Assembly: GCA_022820825.1 (NCBI GenBank)
Contig: JAJEEU010000080.1
Coordinates: 62,001 to 126,000 of the forward strand
Reading direction: 5' to 3'
Length of the DNA stretch: 64,000 nt
Origin: Vicinamibacteria bacterium
GTDB lineage: Bacteria > Acidobacteriota > Vicinamibacteria > Vicinamibacterales > UBA8438
Shown here: positions 45,566-54,286 of the stretch, piece after piece
Position numbering within the stretch: position 1 is the first letter of the stretch
Layout: each line of letters starts with the position of its first letter
Program-made: the position numbers and the translations under genes
The notes under the pieces: model-generated
The model's database searches: none
Told to the model about the DNA's origin: nothing
The model's input: only the letters and a program-made list of their open reading frames with translations

Positions 45566-46267
45566 ATGCCAGCACATCGTATGTCGCTCATGGCCGCGGC
45601 GCTCGCCGCCGGTCTGTTGTGGAGTCAACCGGCCCAGGCCCAGCAGTGGCTTGCATTCAACGTCGGCGAATTCTCCCTGCGCGGGCTGGACGGCCGGATT
45701 GACGACGACGTCCTGCTGGAGAACAGCACCGTCTTCGACATCTTTCCCAGCGACTTCTCGAACGTTACGTTCGGCGGGGAGTGGCAGGCCGGCATCGGCC
45801 GCCACCTGGAGTTCGGCGTGGGGCTGGATTATTACCGGAGCACGGTGCCCAGCGTCTACCTCGACTACGTCGACTTCGATGGTTCCGAGATCTACCAGGA
45901 TTTCCGGCTGCGGATAACGCCGGTCACGTTCACGCTGCGCGTGAATCCGTTCGGCACGGATGCGCCGTTCCAGCCGTACGTCGGCGGCGGCGTGGGCGTG
46001 TTCAACTGGCGCTACAGCGAGGTCGGGGACTTCATCGACTTCACGACCTTCGAGGTGTTCAACGACCGGTTCGTGGCGACGGGGACCGATGTGGGCACCG
46101 TAATCCTCGGCGGAGTCCGCGTTCCCATCGGAACGTGGTTTGCGGCCGGCTTCGAGGCCCGCTACCAGCATGCCGCGGGCACGGTCGGCATCGACCAGGG
46201 CTTTCTGGCCGACCGGATCGATCTCGGCGGGTTCTCCACGCGGTATTCGATCCAGTTCCGCTTCTGA
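45566..46267 (+). CDS. Outer-membrane beta-barrel protein
   Basis: The 233-aa protein has a signal peptide (LMAAALAAGLLWSQPAQAQ) and short alternating strands (TFGGEWQAGIGRHLEFGVGLDYY, FTLRVNPFGTDAPFQPYVGGGVGVF, AGFEARYQHAAGTVG) with a C-terminal Phe (STRYSIQFRF). This is the pattern of small eight-stranded OmpA/OmpW-type barrels. No partner gene suggests a cargo. A strong ribosome binding site (GGAGGAGG) stands 3 nt before the ATG at 45566. Confidence 0.8.
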   Translation: MPAHRMSLMAAALAAGLLWSQPAQAQQWLAFNVGEFSLRGLDGRIDDDVLLENSTVFDIFPSDFSNVTFGGEWQAGIGRHLEFGVGLDYYRSTVPSVYLDYVDFDGSEIYQDFRLRITPVTFTLRVNPFGTDAPFQPYVGGGVGVFNWRYSEVGDFIDFTTFEVFNDRFVATGTDVGTVILGGVRVPIGTWFAAGFEARYQHAAGTVGIDQGFLADRIDLGGFSTRYSIQFRF

Positions 46268-46341
46268 AGCGAGGGTCCCGTGGAGTCCGCAGCGCATCCG
46301 AAAGCTGGAGGCGGCCGGGCCGGCGCGGTGTCCTCCTTGAC

Positions 46342-46347
46342 TATAAT
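46342..46347 (+). promoter_or_regulatory. -10 box TATAAT for the VTT-domain gene
   Basis: TATAAT ends 11 nt before the ATG at 46359. TTGAC lies only just upstream of it and is too close to be the -35. Transcription should start around 46353-46355, giving an almost leaderless message. Confidence 0.5.
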
Positions 46348-46358
46348 GCGGCCATCCA

Positions 46359-46958
46359 ATGGCCCGCATGGTTGCCTGGGCCCAATCCATCGCGCTGTCG
46401 ATAGGTGGGCCGGGGTTGTTCTTCATCGCCTTTCTGGACTCCTCGTTCCTGTCGCTGCCGGAGATCAACGACCTGCTGGTCGTGCTCCTGGTGATTCAGC
46501 ACAAGGAACGGATGCTGTACTACGCGCTGATGGCGACGCTCGGGTCGCTCCTCGGCTGCCTGGTGCTGTACTACATCGGCCGCAAGGGCGGCGCGGCGCT
46601 GGCCAGGCGCCGGTTCGGAGGGCGGCAGATGGAGCGGGCGCTGTCGCTCTATGCGCGCTACGGTGCGATGGCCATCGCCATTCCGGCCGTCCTGCCGCCG
46701 CCGTCGCCGTTCAAGGTGTTCGTGCTGCTCGCGGGCATCGCCGGCGTGCCGGTGCTGCAATTCGCCACGGTCATCGCCCTGGCGCGCGGCTTCCGGTATA
46801 CGTTCGAGGCGTGGCTCGCCGTGCGCTACGGCGATCAGGCCATCGCGCTGCTGGAGGAGCATGGCCGGTCCATCACGATCGCGATCGCGGTGGTCGTCAT
46901 CGGCGGCGTTGCGGTCTGGTTGATCCGCCGCCGCCGTGAGGCCGTGACGGGGGTTTGA
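46359..46958 (+). CDS. VTT/DedA-type membrane protein (YqaA-like)
   Basis: The 199-aa protein has five or six membrane segments with the VTT core: FFIAFLDSSFLSLPEINDLLVVLL, YYALMATLGSLLGCLVLYYIGRKGG and AIPAVLPPPSPFKVFVLLAGI. VTT/DedA proteins include lipid scramblases and undecaprenyl-phosphate flippases. The short YqaA-like form is uncharacterised. A polyprenyl-phosphate-type glycosyltransferase follows 20 nt later, which fits a role in lipid carrier recycling, but this is inference. Confidence 0.8.
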   Translation: MARMVAWAQSIALSIGGPGLFFIAFLDSSFLSLPEINDLLVVLLVIQHKERMLYYALMATLGSLLGCLVLYYIGRKGGAALARRRFGGRQMERALSLYARYGAMAIAIPAVLPPPSPFKVFVLLAGIAGVPVLQFATVIALARGFRYTFEAWLAVRYGDQAIALLEEHGRSITIAIAVVVIGGVAVWLIRRRREAVTGV

Positions 46959-46978
46959 GGGGCGCCGGGCTGCCATCC

Positions 46979-47944
46979 ATGCCGCCGGAGATCTCGGTCG
47001 TCGTCCCGCTGTACAACGAGGCATCCAACGTCGGCGTGCTGCACGAGGAGCTGACCGCAGTGCTGCGCGGGCTCGACCGGCCGTACGAGCTGATTCTCGT
47101 CGACGACGGCAGCACGGACGGCACGTTCGATGCGCTGGCGGCGCTGCACGGCCGCGACCCGCGGACCGTCGTCATCCGCTTTCGGCGCAACTTCGGACAG
47201 ACTGCCGCATTCAAGGCCGGATTCGACCACGCCCGCGGGCGCGTCATCGTGACGCTGGACGGCGACCTGCAGAACGATCCGCGCGAGATTCCCGCGCTGG
47301 TAGCCCGTCTCGAAGAAGGGTTCGACCTCGTCAGCGGCTGGCGCCGCGAGCGCGCCGACCGCTGGTTGACGCGCCGCGTCCCGTCGCAGTGCGCCAACTG
47401 GCTGATCTCGCTGGTGACGGGGGTGAAGCTTCACGACTACGGCTGCTCGCTCAAGGCCTACCGGGCCGACGCGATCAAGCCGGTGCCGCTGTACGGCGAG
47501 CTGCACCGGTTCATTCCCGCGCTGGCCGCCGCGCGCGGCGCGCGGATTGCCGAGATGGCGGTGGGCCACCGGCCGCGCCGCTCCGGCGCCTCCAAGTACG
47601 GACTCTCCAGAATCGGCCGCGTGGCGCTGGATCTGCTTCTCGTCAAGTTCCTCGTCAGCTACGCGACGCGCCCGCTGCGGATGTTCGGGCCGCCGGGGCT
47701 GCTGCTGAGCGTCGCCGGACTCGGCATCGCCGGCTACGTGGCCGGCGCCTGCCTCCGCGGCGCACAACCGCCGGGCGGCGGGGTGTGGCTGCCGCTGGGC
47801 ATGCTGGTGCTTATGCTCGGCGTCCAGCTCGTGGCGCTCGGCCTGCTGGCGGAGCTGCAGATTCGCACTGCACGCGGCGCAGAGGGGAATCCGCCGTACG
47901 CCGTGCGCGAGGTGCTGGCAAGCCGGAACCGGCCCGAATCATGA
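46979..47944 (+). CDS. GT2 family polyprenyl-phosphate glycosyltransferase
   Basis: The 321-aa enzyme has an N-terminal GT-A domain (ISVVVPLYNEASNVGVL, LILVDDGSTDGTFDAL, VTLDGDLQNDPREIP) and two C-terminal membrane helices (MFGPPGLLLSVAGLGIAGYV, LPLGMLVLMLGVQLVALGLLAEL). This is the DPM1/GtrB/ArnC architecture, which loads a sugar from a nucleotide onto a polyprenyl phosphate at the inner membrane. The sugar is unknown. ATG 46979 is chosen. The end overlaps the convergent aminotransferase gene by 6 nt. Confidence 0.88.
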   Translation: MPPEISVVVPLYNEASNVGVLHEELTAVLRGLDRPYELILVDDGSTDGTFDALAALHGRDPRTVVIRFRRNFGQTAAFKAGFDHARGRVIVTLDGDLQNDPREIPALVARLEEGFDLVSGWRRERADRWLTRRVPSQCANWLISLVTGVKLHDYGCSLKAYRADAIKPVPLYGELHRFIPALAAARGARIAEMAVGHRPRRSGASKYGLSRIGRVALDLLLVKFLVSYATRPLRMFGPPGLLLSVAGLGIAGYVAGACLRGAQPPGGGVWLPLGMLVLMLGVQLVALGLLAELQIRTARGAEGNPPYAVREVLASRNRPES

Positions 47945-49036
47945 CGTGGCGGCTTGCCGCACGGCCTTGACCACGGCCAACTGGCGCTCCTCGGACAGCT
48001 CGGGATAGATCGGCAGTGACAGCACTTCGCGCGCCGCCTGCTCGGCGTGCGGGAATGCGCCGGCGCGGTAGCCGAGGTCGGCGTACGGCGCCTGCAGGTG
48101 GATCGGCGCCGGATAGTGGACGGCGCACTCCACCCGCGCCGCCAGCAGCGCCGCGCGGATGGCGTCCCGCCGCGGCGAGCGGATCGCGTAGACGTTGCAG
48201 ACATGCTCCGCGCCGGGCACGCGGGACGGCGTTGTCACCGCGGTGCCCAACAGGGCGTCGTAGCGCTCCGCAACGGTCCGCCGTTCGCGTGTCCACTCGT
48301 CGAGGTGCTGCAGCTTGACGCGCAGGACGGCGGCTTGCATCTCGTCCATGCGGTAGTTTCCGCCGGCTTCCGTGCGGCCGCCGGCGTCGGTAGGTCCCCA
48401 GCTTCGCAGGCTGCGGGCAGCGCGCGCCAGCTCGGGATCGTTGGCGACGATGATGCCGCCCTCTCCCGCGGCGCTCAGGTTCTTGGTGGGGTAGAAGCTG
48501 AAGCACCCCGCGTCGCCGATGCTTCCGGCGCGCCGCCCCTTGTAGCGTGCGCCATGCGCCTGCGCGGCGTCTTCCACGACGGCGAGCCCGTGGCGGCGCG
48601 CCAGCTCCAGGATTGGATCCATGTCGGCCGGTTGCCCGTACAGGTGGACCGGCAGGATGGCGCGCGTGCGGCGGCTGACCGCCGCCTCCAGCGCGGCCGG
48701 GTCCATCGTGAGCGTGCCGGGGTCCACGTCGACGAACCGCACGTCCGCGCCGGTGCGCCGAATTGCGTCGACCGTGGCCACGAAGGTGAAGGGTACGGTG
48801 ACCACCTCGTCGCCGGCGCCGATCCCGGCGGCCACCAGCGCGACGTACAGGGCGCTCGTACCGGAGTTGACGCCCACGGCGCAGGCCGTTCCGCAGTACG
48901 TGGCGAACTGCTGCTCGAATGCCTCCACCTCGGGGCCGGAGGCGTAGCGCCCGCTGCGCAACACGCGCACGGCGGCTGCCTCCACATCGCCGCGGATGCG
49001 TTCGTGCTGCGCCTGCAGGTCGACCAGTGGGATCAA
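47939..49036 (-). CDS. DegT/DnrJ/EryC1-family sugar aminotransferase
   Basis: The 365-aa PLP enzyme starts LIPLVDLQAQHERIRGDVE and contains VGVNSGTSALYVALVAAGIGAGDEVV, VEDAAQAHGARYKG, and FSFYPTKNLSAAGEGGIIV with the PLP lysine. Such enzymes make amino sugars for LPS or O-antigen. Together with the GT2 gene it could serve lipid A or O-antigen decoration, and it is also a candidate partner (GnnB-like) for the Gfo/Idh enzyme at 3111, though 45 kb away. I use TTG 49036, which has GGAG 7 nt upstream. The long upstream extension of the track ORF is a shadow. Confidence 0.88.
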   Translation of the reverse strand: MIPLVDLQAQHERIRGDVEAAAVRVLRSGRYASGPEVEAFEQQFATYCGTACAVGVNSGTSALYVALVAAGIGAGDEVVTVPFTFVATVDAIRRTGADVRFVDVDPGTLTMDPAALEAAVSRRTRAILPVHLYGQPADMDPILELARRHGLAVVEDAAQAHGARYKGRRAGSIGDAGCFSFYPTKNLSAAGEGGIIVANDPELARAARSLRSWGPTDAGGRTEAGGNYRMDEMQAAVLRVKLQHLDEWTRERRTVAERYDALLGTAVTTPSRVPGAEHVCNVYAIRSPRRDAIRAALLAARVECAVHYPAPIHLQAPYADLGYRAGAFPHAEQAAREVLSLPIYPELSEERQLAVVKAVRQAATS

Positions 49037-49103
49037 GGTGTCACTCCGGGACGCGGGATCTGCTGCGCGCGGCGGAGTAGCGCTGCCGGCACGGCTCCCG
49101 CCA

Positions 49104-49132
49104 TTGTACCTGCCGGCGGAGGCTGGTAAGAT
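49104..49132 (+). promoter_or_regulatory. Possible promoter for ttcA (TTGTAC-17-TAAGAT)
   Basis: TTGTAC (49104-49109) and TAAGAT (49127-49132) are exactly 17 nt apart. The ATG at 49142 follows 9 nt after the -10, so the message would have a leader of only a few nt. The -35 match is modest. Confidence 0.45.
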
Positions 49133-49141
49133 TGCGCCGGC

Positions 49142-49936
49142 ATGGCCTACGGCAGCGACCTGGAAGCACGGCTGGCGCGCAGGGTTACCCGCGCGATCAC
49201 CACCTTCGACCTGATCGAGGAGGGCGACCGCGTGATGGTCGGGCTGTCCGGTGGCAAGGACAGTTGGGCCCTGATGCAGATCCTGGACGTGCTGCGCCGG
49301 CGGTCGCCGGTGCGCTTCTCGCTGATTGCCGTCAACGTCGATTCGGGCTACGACGGCTACCGGCACGACGCGATCGCGGGGGCCTGTGACCAGCGGGGTT
49401 GGGAGTACCGCATCGAGCACACCTCCATCGGCGAGATCATGGATGACGTGCTCGACGCCGACGCGACGCCCTGCTCGCTCTGCGCGCGGTTGCGGCGCGG
49501 GGTCTTGTACCGGCTTGCCGCCGACGTGGGCGCCACGAAGATCGCGCTCGGCCATCACGCGGACGACTTCGTGGAGACGCTGCTGCTCAACCTGTTCTTC
49601 GCCGGCAGCCTCAAGGCGATGCCGGCCCGCCTGGTTTCGGACGATCGCCGGCACGTGGTGATCCGGCCCCTGGTGTACGTGGCCGAGGACGAGGCCCGCG
49701 CGTATACACGCGCCTGCGAGCTGCCGGTAATCGGCTGCTGCTGCCCGGTGTGCGGCGACCTCAGCCTGAAGCGGCAGCGCATCAAGCGCCTGCTGATCGA
49801 TCTCGACCGCGAGCATCCCGGACTGAAGCAGTCGATGCTCAAGGCGCTGGGAAACGTCGCGCCCCGGCATCTGCTCGACAACCGTCTCAATCCGCCCGCC
49901 GCGCTCCGCGCGGAGGCTGCCGCCGTGGCGTCGTGA
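49142..49936 (+). CDS. ttcA: tRNA 2-thiocytidine biosynthesis protein TtcA
   Basis: The 264-aa PP-loop enzyme has VGLSGGKDSWALMQIL (SGGxDS), the cluster-binding CSLCARLRRG pair and a C-terminal CCCPVCGDLSLKR. TtcA installs s2C at position 32 of certain tRNAs, using an Fe-S cluster held by such cysteines. The HHADDFVETLLLNLFFAGSLKAMPA segment is typical of TtcA, rather than TilS. It is followed by dtd, another tRNA-related gene, after 37 nt. Confidence 0.9.
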   Translation: MAYGSDLEARLARRVTRAITTFDLIEEGDRVMVGLSGGKDSWALMQILDVLRRRSPVRFSLIAVNVDSGYDGYRHDAIAGACDQRGWEYRIEHTSIGEIMDDVLDADATPCSLCARLRRGVLYRLAADVGATKIALGHHADDFVETLLLNLFFAGSLKAMPARLVSDDRRHVVIRPLVYVAEDEARAYTRACELPVIGCCCPVCGDLSLKRQRIKRLLIDLDREHPGLKQSMLKALGNVAPRHLLDNRLNPPAALRAEAAAVAS

Positions 49937-49973
49937 CGGCGCAGCGAGCGGTTGCGAGGGTCCGCCGCAATCC

Positions 49974-50423
49974 ATGCGAGTCGTGCTGCAGCGCGTCGGC
50001 TCCGCGCGCGTGAGCGTCGACGGCGGCGAATGCGCCCGGATCGGCCGCGGCCTGGTCGCGCTGGTCGGTGTGGGACGCGACGACGGACCGGACGACGTGG
50101 CATACACCGCCGGCAAGATCCGCAACCTGCGGTTGTTCGAGGATGACGGCGGCCGGCTGAACCGTTCGCTCGCCGACACGGGAGGGGAGCTGCTCGTCGT
50201 CTCGCAGTTCACGCTGTACGGCGACTGCCGCCGCGGCCGGAGGCCGTCGTTCGACAAGGCGGCGCCGCCCGCCGGAGCGCTCGGCATCTACGAAGACCTG
50301 GTCGCCGCGTTGCGCGCGAGCGGGCTGACGGTGCGGACGGGCCGCTTCCAGGCGATGATGCAGGTGGAGCTGGTCAACGACGGCCCCGTGACGCTGCTGC
50401 TCGACAGCCGGCGAAGCTTCTGA
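49974..50423 (+). CDS. dtd: D-aminoacyl-tRNA deacylase
   Basis: The 149-aa protein starts MRVVLQRVGSARVSVDG and contains the catalytic motif VVSQFTLYGDCRRGRRPSF and the cross-subunit motif VNDGPVTLLLDS (NxGP-type loop). Dtd removes D-amino acids (and glycine) from mischarged tRNA as a proofreading step. Length is standard. The repeat copy 4 starts 3 nt after its stop codon. Confidence 0.95.
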   Translation: MRVVLQRVGSARVSVDGGECARIGRGLVALVGVGRDDGPDDVAYTAGKIRNLRLFEDDGGRLNRSLADTGGELLVVSQFTLYGDCRRGRRPSFDKAAPPAGALGIYEDLVAALRASGLTVRTGRFQAMMQVELVNDGPVTLLLDSRRSF

Positions 50424-50426
50424 CGC

Positions 50427-50475
50427 AGCCGCCGGGGGTTTGGGGCGAAGCCCCGAGATATGAAGCCGCGCAGCC
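50427..50475 (-). repeat. Dispersed repeat with GGGGCTGCGCCCC core, copy 4
   Basis: On the minus strand it reads GGCTTCATATCTCGGGGCTT, then CGCCCCAAACCCCCGGCGGC. As with copy 2, it has the GGCTTC flank, the hairpin and the AACCCCCGG block, but not the longer blocks of copies 1, 3 and 5. The hairpin directly after dtd could act as a transcript end, though no T-tract follows. Confidence 0.6.
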
Positions 50476-50504
50476 AGAAGTAACAAAGCTGGTAGCATCA
50501 GGCG

Positions 50505-51356
50505 ATGCGACGACTACAGGTGATGGCGGCCGGGATGTTGCTGGCGCTTGCCCTGCCGGCGGCGGTCAGCGCGCAACAGCGGCCGTTCGTCACCGAAGAC
50601 CCGGAACCGGTGGGCGGCGGCGTGATGCTGATAGAAGCCGGCTTCGACTACGTGCAGAAGCAGCAGTTCCCGGTGTCAGGTCTCACCGGCAATCTGGTGC
50701 GCGGGCCGTTGGTGGGACTGAGCTTCGGGCTGAGCGACATCGCCGAGCTGCAGATCGACGGGCTTTCCTTCAGCCGCCAGCGGGTGACCGCGCGGGAGCC
50801 GGCCCCGCTCTCGAGTCATCTGGATTTCGGCGGCGACACCACGTCGAGCGTCGCCGACCTGGTCATCGCCACCAAGGTGCGCTTGATCGACGAGGGCGCC
50901 GCCGCCCCCGGCTTCGGACTCCATCTCGCGACGAAGCTGCCGAATGCAAGCAACGAGGCGGGGTTGGGGACCGACGCGATGGACTTCTTCGCCTCGCTGC
51001 TGGTCGGCAAGACGATGGACACGGTCCGCGTGGTGGGGAACGCGGGGTTCGGCATCCTGGGAGATCCGACGCGGGGCGACCGTCAGAACGACGTGCTGAC
51101 CTACGGGATGTCGCTCGCCCGCGCCATGACGCATACCACCGAGGTAGTTGCCGAGGTGGCCGGCCGGCTGAACGCGCGCACGGAGAACGTGCCGGTCGGG
51201 ACCGAGAGCTCTCATGTCGCCCGGCTCGGCACGCGCGCGACGTGGGGGGCGATGCGGCTCGACGGCGCCGTCATTGTCGGACTCACGCCGCGCGACCCGG
51301 ACTTCGGGTTTACCGCCGGCTTCACATGGGCCTTCCGCGCGTTCAACGCCCCGTGA
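50505..51356 (+). CDS. Outer-membrane barrel-like protein, paralogue of 58392
   Basis: The 283-aa exported protein starts with a signal peptide (GMLLALALPAAVSAQQ). The mature part starts RPFVTEDPEPVGGGVMLIEAGFDY and contains FPVSGLTGNLVRGP, HLATKLPNASNEAGLGTDAMDFFASLLVGK and GDPTRGDRQNDVLTYGMSL. The strand pattern resembles outer-membrane transporter barrels (phenol-degradation meta-pathway type). It is clearly related over its full length to the protein at 58392. A -10-like TAGCAT (50493) lies 6 nt before the ATG. It overlaps dapF by 4 nt. Confidence 0.7.
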   Translation: MRRLQVMAAGMLLALALPAAVSAQQRPFVTEDPEPVGGGVMLIEAGFDYVQKQQFPVSGLTGNLVRGPLVGLSFGLSDIAELQIDGLSFSRQRVTAREPAPLSSHLDFGGDTTSSVADLVIATKVRLIDEGAAAPGFGLHLATKLPNASNEAGLGTDAMDFFASLLVGKTMDTVRVVGNAGFGILGDPTRGDRQNDVLTYGMSLARAMTHTTEVVAEVAGRLNARTENVPVGTESSHVARLGTRATWGAMRLDGAVIVGLTPRDPDFGFTAGFTWAFRAFNAP

Positions 51357-52171
51357 CGGCAACCGGCGGTGGCCTCGAATTTACAAAGGGGCACGCCTGC
51401 GGCAACGACTTCCTGCTGGCCCAGGCAGGCGATCTGCCGCAGGGGTCGCTGGGCCCGCTGGCCCGCGCCATCTGTCATCGTCACCATGGCGTAGGCGCCG
51501 ACGGGCTGATCGCGTACCGCCGCACGGCGGCCGGCGCGTCGATGCTGCTCCGCAACGCCGACGGCAGCCGCGCCGAGGTGTCGGGCAACGGCGTGCGCTG
51601 CCTCGCCGCGTGGATGGTCGTGACGGACGGTTCGCCGATCGGCCACGACGTCGTCATCGAGACCGAGGCGGGCGCCAAGACGCTGACCCTGCTCGATGCG
51701 GCCGCTCCCCGCTACACCTTTCGCGCGCAGATGGGAGATCCGGAAGGGTTGCGGCAGGAAACGCTCGTCGTGGACGGCGAGCCGGTCCAGGTGGTGGTCC
51801 TGTCGGTCGGCAATCCGCAGTGCATCGTGCTGGTCGATTCGTTTGCCGACGCCGAGCGGCGCTTCGAGCGCCTGGGCCCCCGTCTCGCGACGCACGAGCG
51901 GTTTCCCGCGGGGACCAACGTGGAGCTGGTGGCGGTGGAGCGCCCCGATCGGTTGCGCATTCTGATCTGGGAGCGGGGCGTGGGGCCTACCGCCGCGTCG
52001 GGCACCGGGGCGTGCGCGGCCGCAGCGGCGGCGGCCGCGTTCGGCGGCGCGGCCGGGGCCGTGGACGTGGTTTCGCCGGGCGGCTCGCAAAGGGTCGAGT
52101 TGGCGCCGGCCGGCATCCGGCTCACCGGCTGGGCCGAGATCGTCTGCCGCGGCACCTGGCTGGGAATGTAG
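51353..52171 (+). CDS. dapF: Diaminopimelate epimerase
   Basis: The 272-aa enzyme starts near LEFTKGHACGNDFLLAQ and has the two catalytic cysteines in GNGVRCLAAW and ASGTGACAAAAA, the DapF hallmark. It converts LL- to meso-diaminopimelate for lysine and peptidoglycan. Both halves of the pseudo-dimeric fold are complete. The GTG at 51353 overlaps the end of the barrel gene by 4 nt, an odd operon partner for a peptidoglycan precursor enzyme. Confidence 0.93.
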   Translation: MTATGGGLEFTKGHACGNDFLLAQAGDLPQGSLGPLARAICHRHHGVGADGLIAYRRTAAGASMLLRNADGSRAEVSGNGVRCLAAWMVVTDGSPIGHDVVIETEAGAKTLTLLDAAAPRYTFRAQMGDPEGLRQETLVVDGEPVQVVVLSVGNPQCIVLVDSFADAERRFERLGPRLATHERFPAGTNVELVAVERPDRLRILIWERGVGPTAASGTGACAAAAAAAAFGGAAGAVDVVSPGGSQRVELAPAGIRLTGWAEIVCRGTWLGM

Positions 52172-52325
52172 CTTTCGCGTACCCGGCGGCGTATTCGCGT
52201 CACCGTGGCTGCCGCACGGCGACGCACTCCGCGCACGAGCCCGCCGCCGCGCACCGGATTTCGGCGCCCGGGCGGCTGCTGTAGTACGATGGCGCGGCGG
52301 CACACGACTTGAAGGTGCACAGCGC

Positions 52326-52994
52326 ATGGACGCGCTGGCGCCACACGACCGCCCCCGCGAGAAACTCGACCTGCTCGGTTCGAGCGTCCTCGGCGACAAC
52401 GAGCTGCTGGCAGTCATTCTGGGCCACGGGTATCGCCGGGCGAACGCACTCGACATCGCGAACCGGGTGCTCGGCGCGGTCGGGGGGCTCCACGGCCTTA
52501 CCCGCCTGGGAAAGGGGCAGTTGAGAAGGGTGCCGGGCGTCGGCCCGGCGAAGGCGGCGCAGATCCTGGCCGCCGTCGAGCTGGGACGGCGCACGCTGTC
52601 GCGGTCGCCGGCAGAACGGGCGCTGCTGCGGAGCCCGCGGGACGTGGCGGCGTATCTGCTTCCGCGTTACGGCGCGGGAGCGGTCGAGCAGTTCGGCATC
52701 GTGATGCTCGACACGAAGCACCGGGTGGTTCGCGCCACCGTGCTGTCGGTCGGCACGCTGGATGCCAGCCTCGTGCATCCGCGCGAGGTGTTTCGGGCGG
52801 CGACCGCGGGTGGCGCGGCGGCCGTGGTGCTGTTCCACAACCACCCGTCCGGCGACCCGACGCCGAGCGTGGATGACGTGGCGTTGACGGAGCGCATGGT
52901 GCACGCGGGAGCGATCATGGGAATCGAGGTGCTCGACCACGTCGTGCTCGCGGACGTGCGGTACTTCAGCTTCAAGGAAAGCGGACGATTGTAG
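52326..52994 (+). CDS. radC: RadC-family JAMM domain protein
   Basis: The 222-aa protein has PREKLDLLGSSVLGDNELLAVILGHG and a helix-hairpin-helix (LRRVPGVGPAKAAQILAAVELGRR), followed by the JAMM metal motif VLFHNHPSGDPTPSVDDVALTERM. RadC proteins are conserved but their biochemical role is not settled. Earlier links to DNA repair are doubtful. Length is standard. It lies 10 nt upstream of larC. Confidence 0.92.
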   Translation: MDALAPHDRPREKLDLLGSSVLGDNELLAVILGHGYRRANALDIANRVLGAVGGLHGLTRLGKGQLRRVPGVGPAKAAQILAAVELGRRTLSRSPAERALLRSPRDVAAYLLPRYGAGAVEQFGIVMLDTKHRVVRATVLSVGTLDASLVHPREVFRAATAGGAAAVVLFHNHPSGDPTPSVDDVALTERMVHAGAIMGIEVLDHVVLADVRYFSFKESGRL

Positions 52995-53004
52995 GCGCTT
53001 CCCC

Positions 53005-54282
53005 ATGGCGAAGGTCCTGTATCTCGACTGCTTCTCGGGCATTTCCGGCGACATGCTGCTGGGAGCGCTGCTCGACGCGGGCGCGCCGTTCGACGAGCTG
53101 GAGCGCGTGGTCGCATCGCTCGGCCTCGACGGGGTGTCGATCGCGCACGAGCGCGTGGACCGGGCCGGCATCGGCGCGACCAAGTTTCGCGTGGCGGACG
53201 GCGGCCACGACCATCAGCACGACCACGACCACGGTCACGACCACGAGGGCCACCGGCACCACCACCATCACCACCACGATGCGGGCGGCGGCCGGGCGCA
53301 TCACCACCGCGGCCTGTCGGAGATAACCGCCATCGTCGACCGCGCGGCGCTGCCGGCGGCGGCGCGGACGCGGGCGGCGGGGCTGTTCCGGCGCCTCGCC
53401 GAGGTGGAGGCGGGCATTCACGGCGTGCCGGTGGAGGAGGTGCATCTGCACGAGGTGGGGGCTGTCGACTCCATAGTGGACATCACGTTGGCGGTGGCGG
53501 CAATGGAGCGGCTGGCGCCCGACCGGGTCGTTGCCTCACCGCTCAACGTCGGCTCGGGCACCGTAACCTGCGAGCACGGCGAGCTGCCGGTGCCGGCGCC
53601 GGCCACCGTCGAGCTGCTTGCCGGCGCGCCCATCTACGCGCAGGGGCCGCCGGTGGAGCTGGTGACGCCGACCGGCGCGCTGCTGGTGACGGCGTATGCC
53701 GACGCCTACGGCCCGTTGCCGCCCATGCGCTTGGAGCGGATCGGCTACGGCGCCGGCGACCGCGACCTGCCGGCGCGCCCCAACGTACTGCGCGCGCTGG
53801 TCGGCGAGGCGGACGAGACACCGGAGGAAGCCGGCGCCCCGGAGCGGGTGGTCGTGCTCGAATGCGAGATAGACGACATGAACCCGCAGTTGTACGGCGT
53901 CCTCATGGAGCGGCTGACCGACGCCGGCGCATTCGACGTCTTCTATGCCCCGATCCAGATGAAGAAGAACCGGCCGGGAACGCTGGTGACGGTGGTCGCG
54001 CCGCCGGAGCGGCGCGAGGCGCTGGCCGGGCTGCTGTTCGCCGAGTCGACCACGATCGGCGTGCGGGTCACCGAGACGGCCCGCGAACGGCTCGACCGGG
54101 AGGTGGTGACCGTCGAGAGCCCGATCGGGCCGGTGCGCATCAAGGTGGCCCGGCGCGACGGCGTCGTCGTGAACGCCGCGCCGGAGTTCGAGGACTGCGC
54201 GCGGCTGGCGGCCGAGCAGGGCCTGCCCGTCAAGGCGGCGCAGGCGCTCGCCGTGCGGGCCTGGCTGGATGCCGGCAGGTGA
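53005..54282 (+). CDS. larC: LarC, nickel pincer cofactor synthesis
   Basis: The 425-aa protein starts YLDCFSGISGDMLLGALLDAGAP and contains EVHLHEVGAVDSIVDI and VVLECEIDDMNPQLYGVLMERL, the LarC signature. A His/Asp-rich stretch lies at residues about 69-103 (HDHQHDHDHGHDHEGHRHHH). LarC inserts nickel into the pincer cofactor used by lactate racemase. In Lactobacillus plantarum the product is made by a frameshift, but here it is one frame. LarB and LarE are not in the window, so cofactor synthesis depends on genes elsewhere. Confidence 0.92.
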   Translation: MAKVLYLDCFSGISGDMLLGALLDAGAPFDELERVVASLGLDGVSIAHERVDRAGIGATKFRVADGGHDHQHDHDHGHDHEGHRHHHHHHHDAGGGRAHHHRGLSEITAIVDRAALPAAARTRAAGLFRRLAEVEAGIHGVPVEEVHLHEVGAVDSIVDITLAVAAMERLAPDRVVASPLNVGSGTVTCEHGELPVPAPATVELLAGAPIYAQGPPVELVTPTGALLVTAYADAYGPLPPMRLERIGYGAGDRDLPARPNVLRALVGEADETPEEAGAPERVVVLECEIDDMNPQLYGVLMERLTDAGAFDVFYAPIQMKKNRPGTLVTVVAPPERREALAGLLFAESTTIGVRVTETARERLDREVVTVESPIGPVRIKVARRDGVVVNAAPEFEDCARLAAEQGLPVKAAQALAVRAWLDAGR

Positions 54283-54286
54283 TTCG

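Noticed and set aside
53212-53311. His/Asp-rich stretch in LarC as a sign of a separate metal-storage gene
   Set aside because: It is in frame within LarC, a nickel-inserting protein, and such His-rich insertions are common in nickel proteins.
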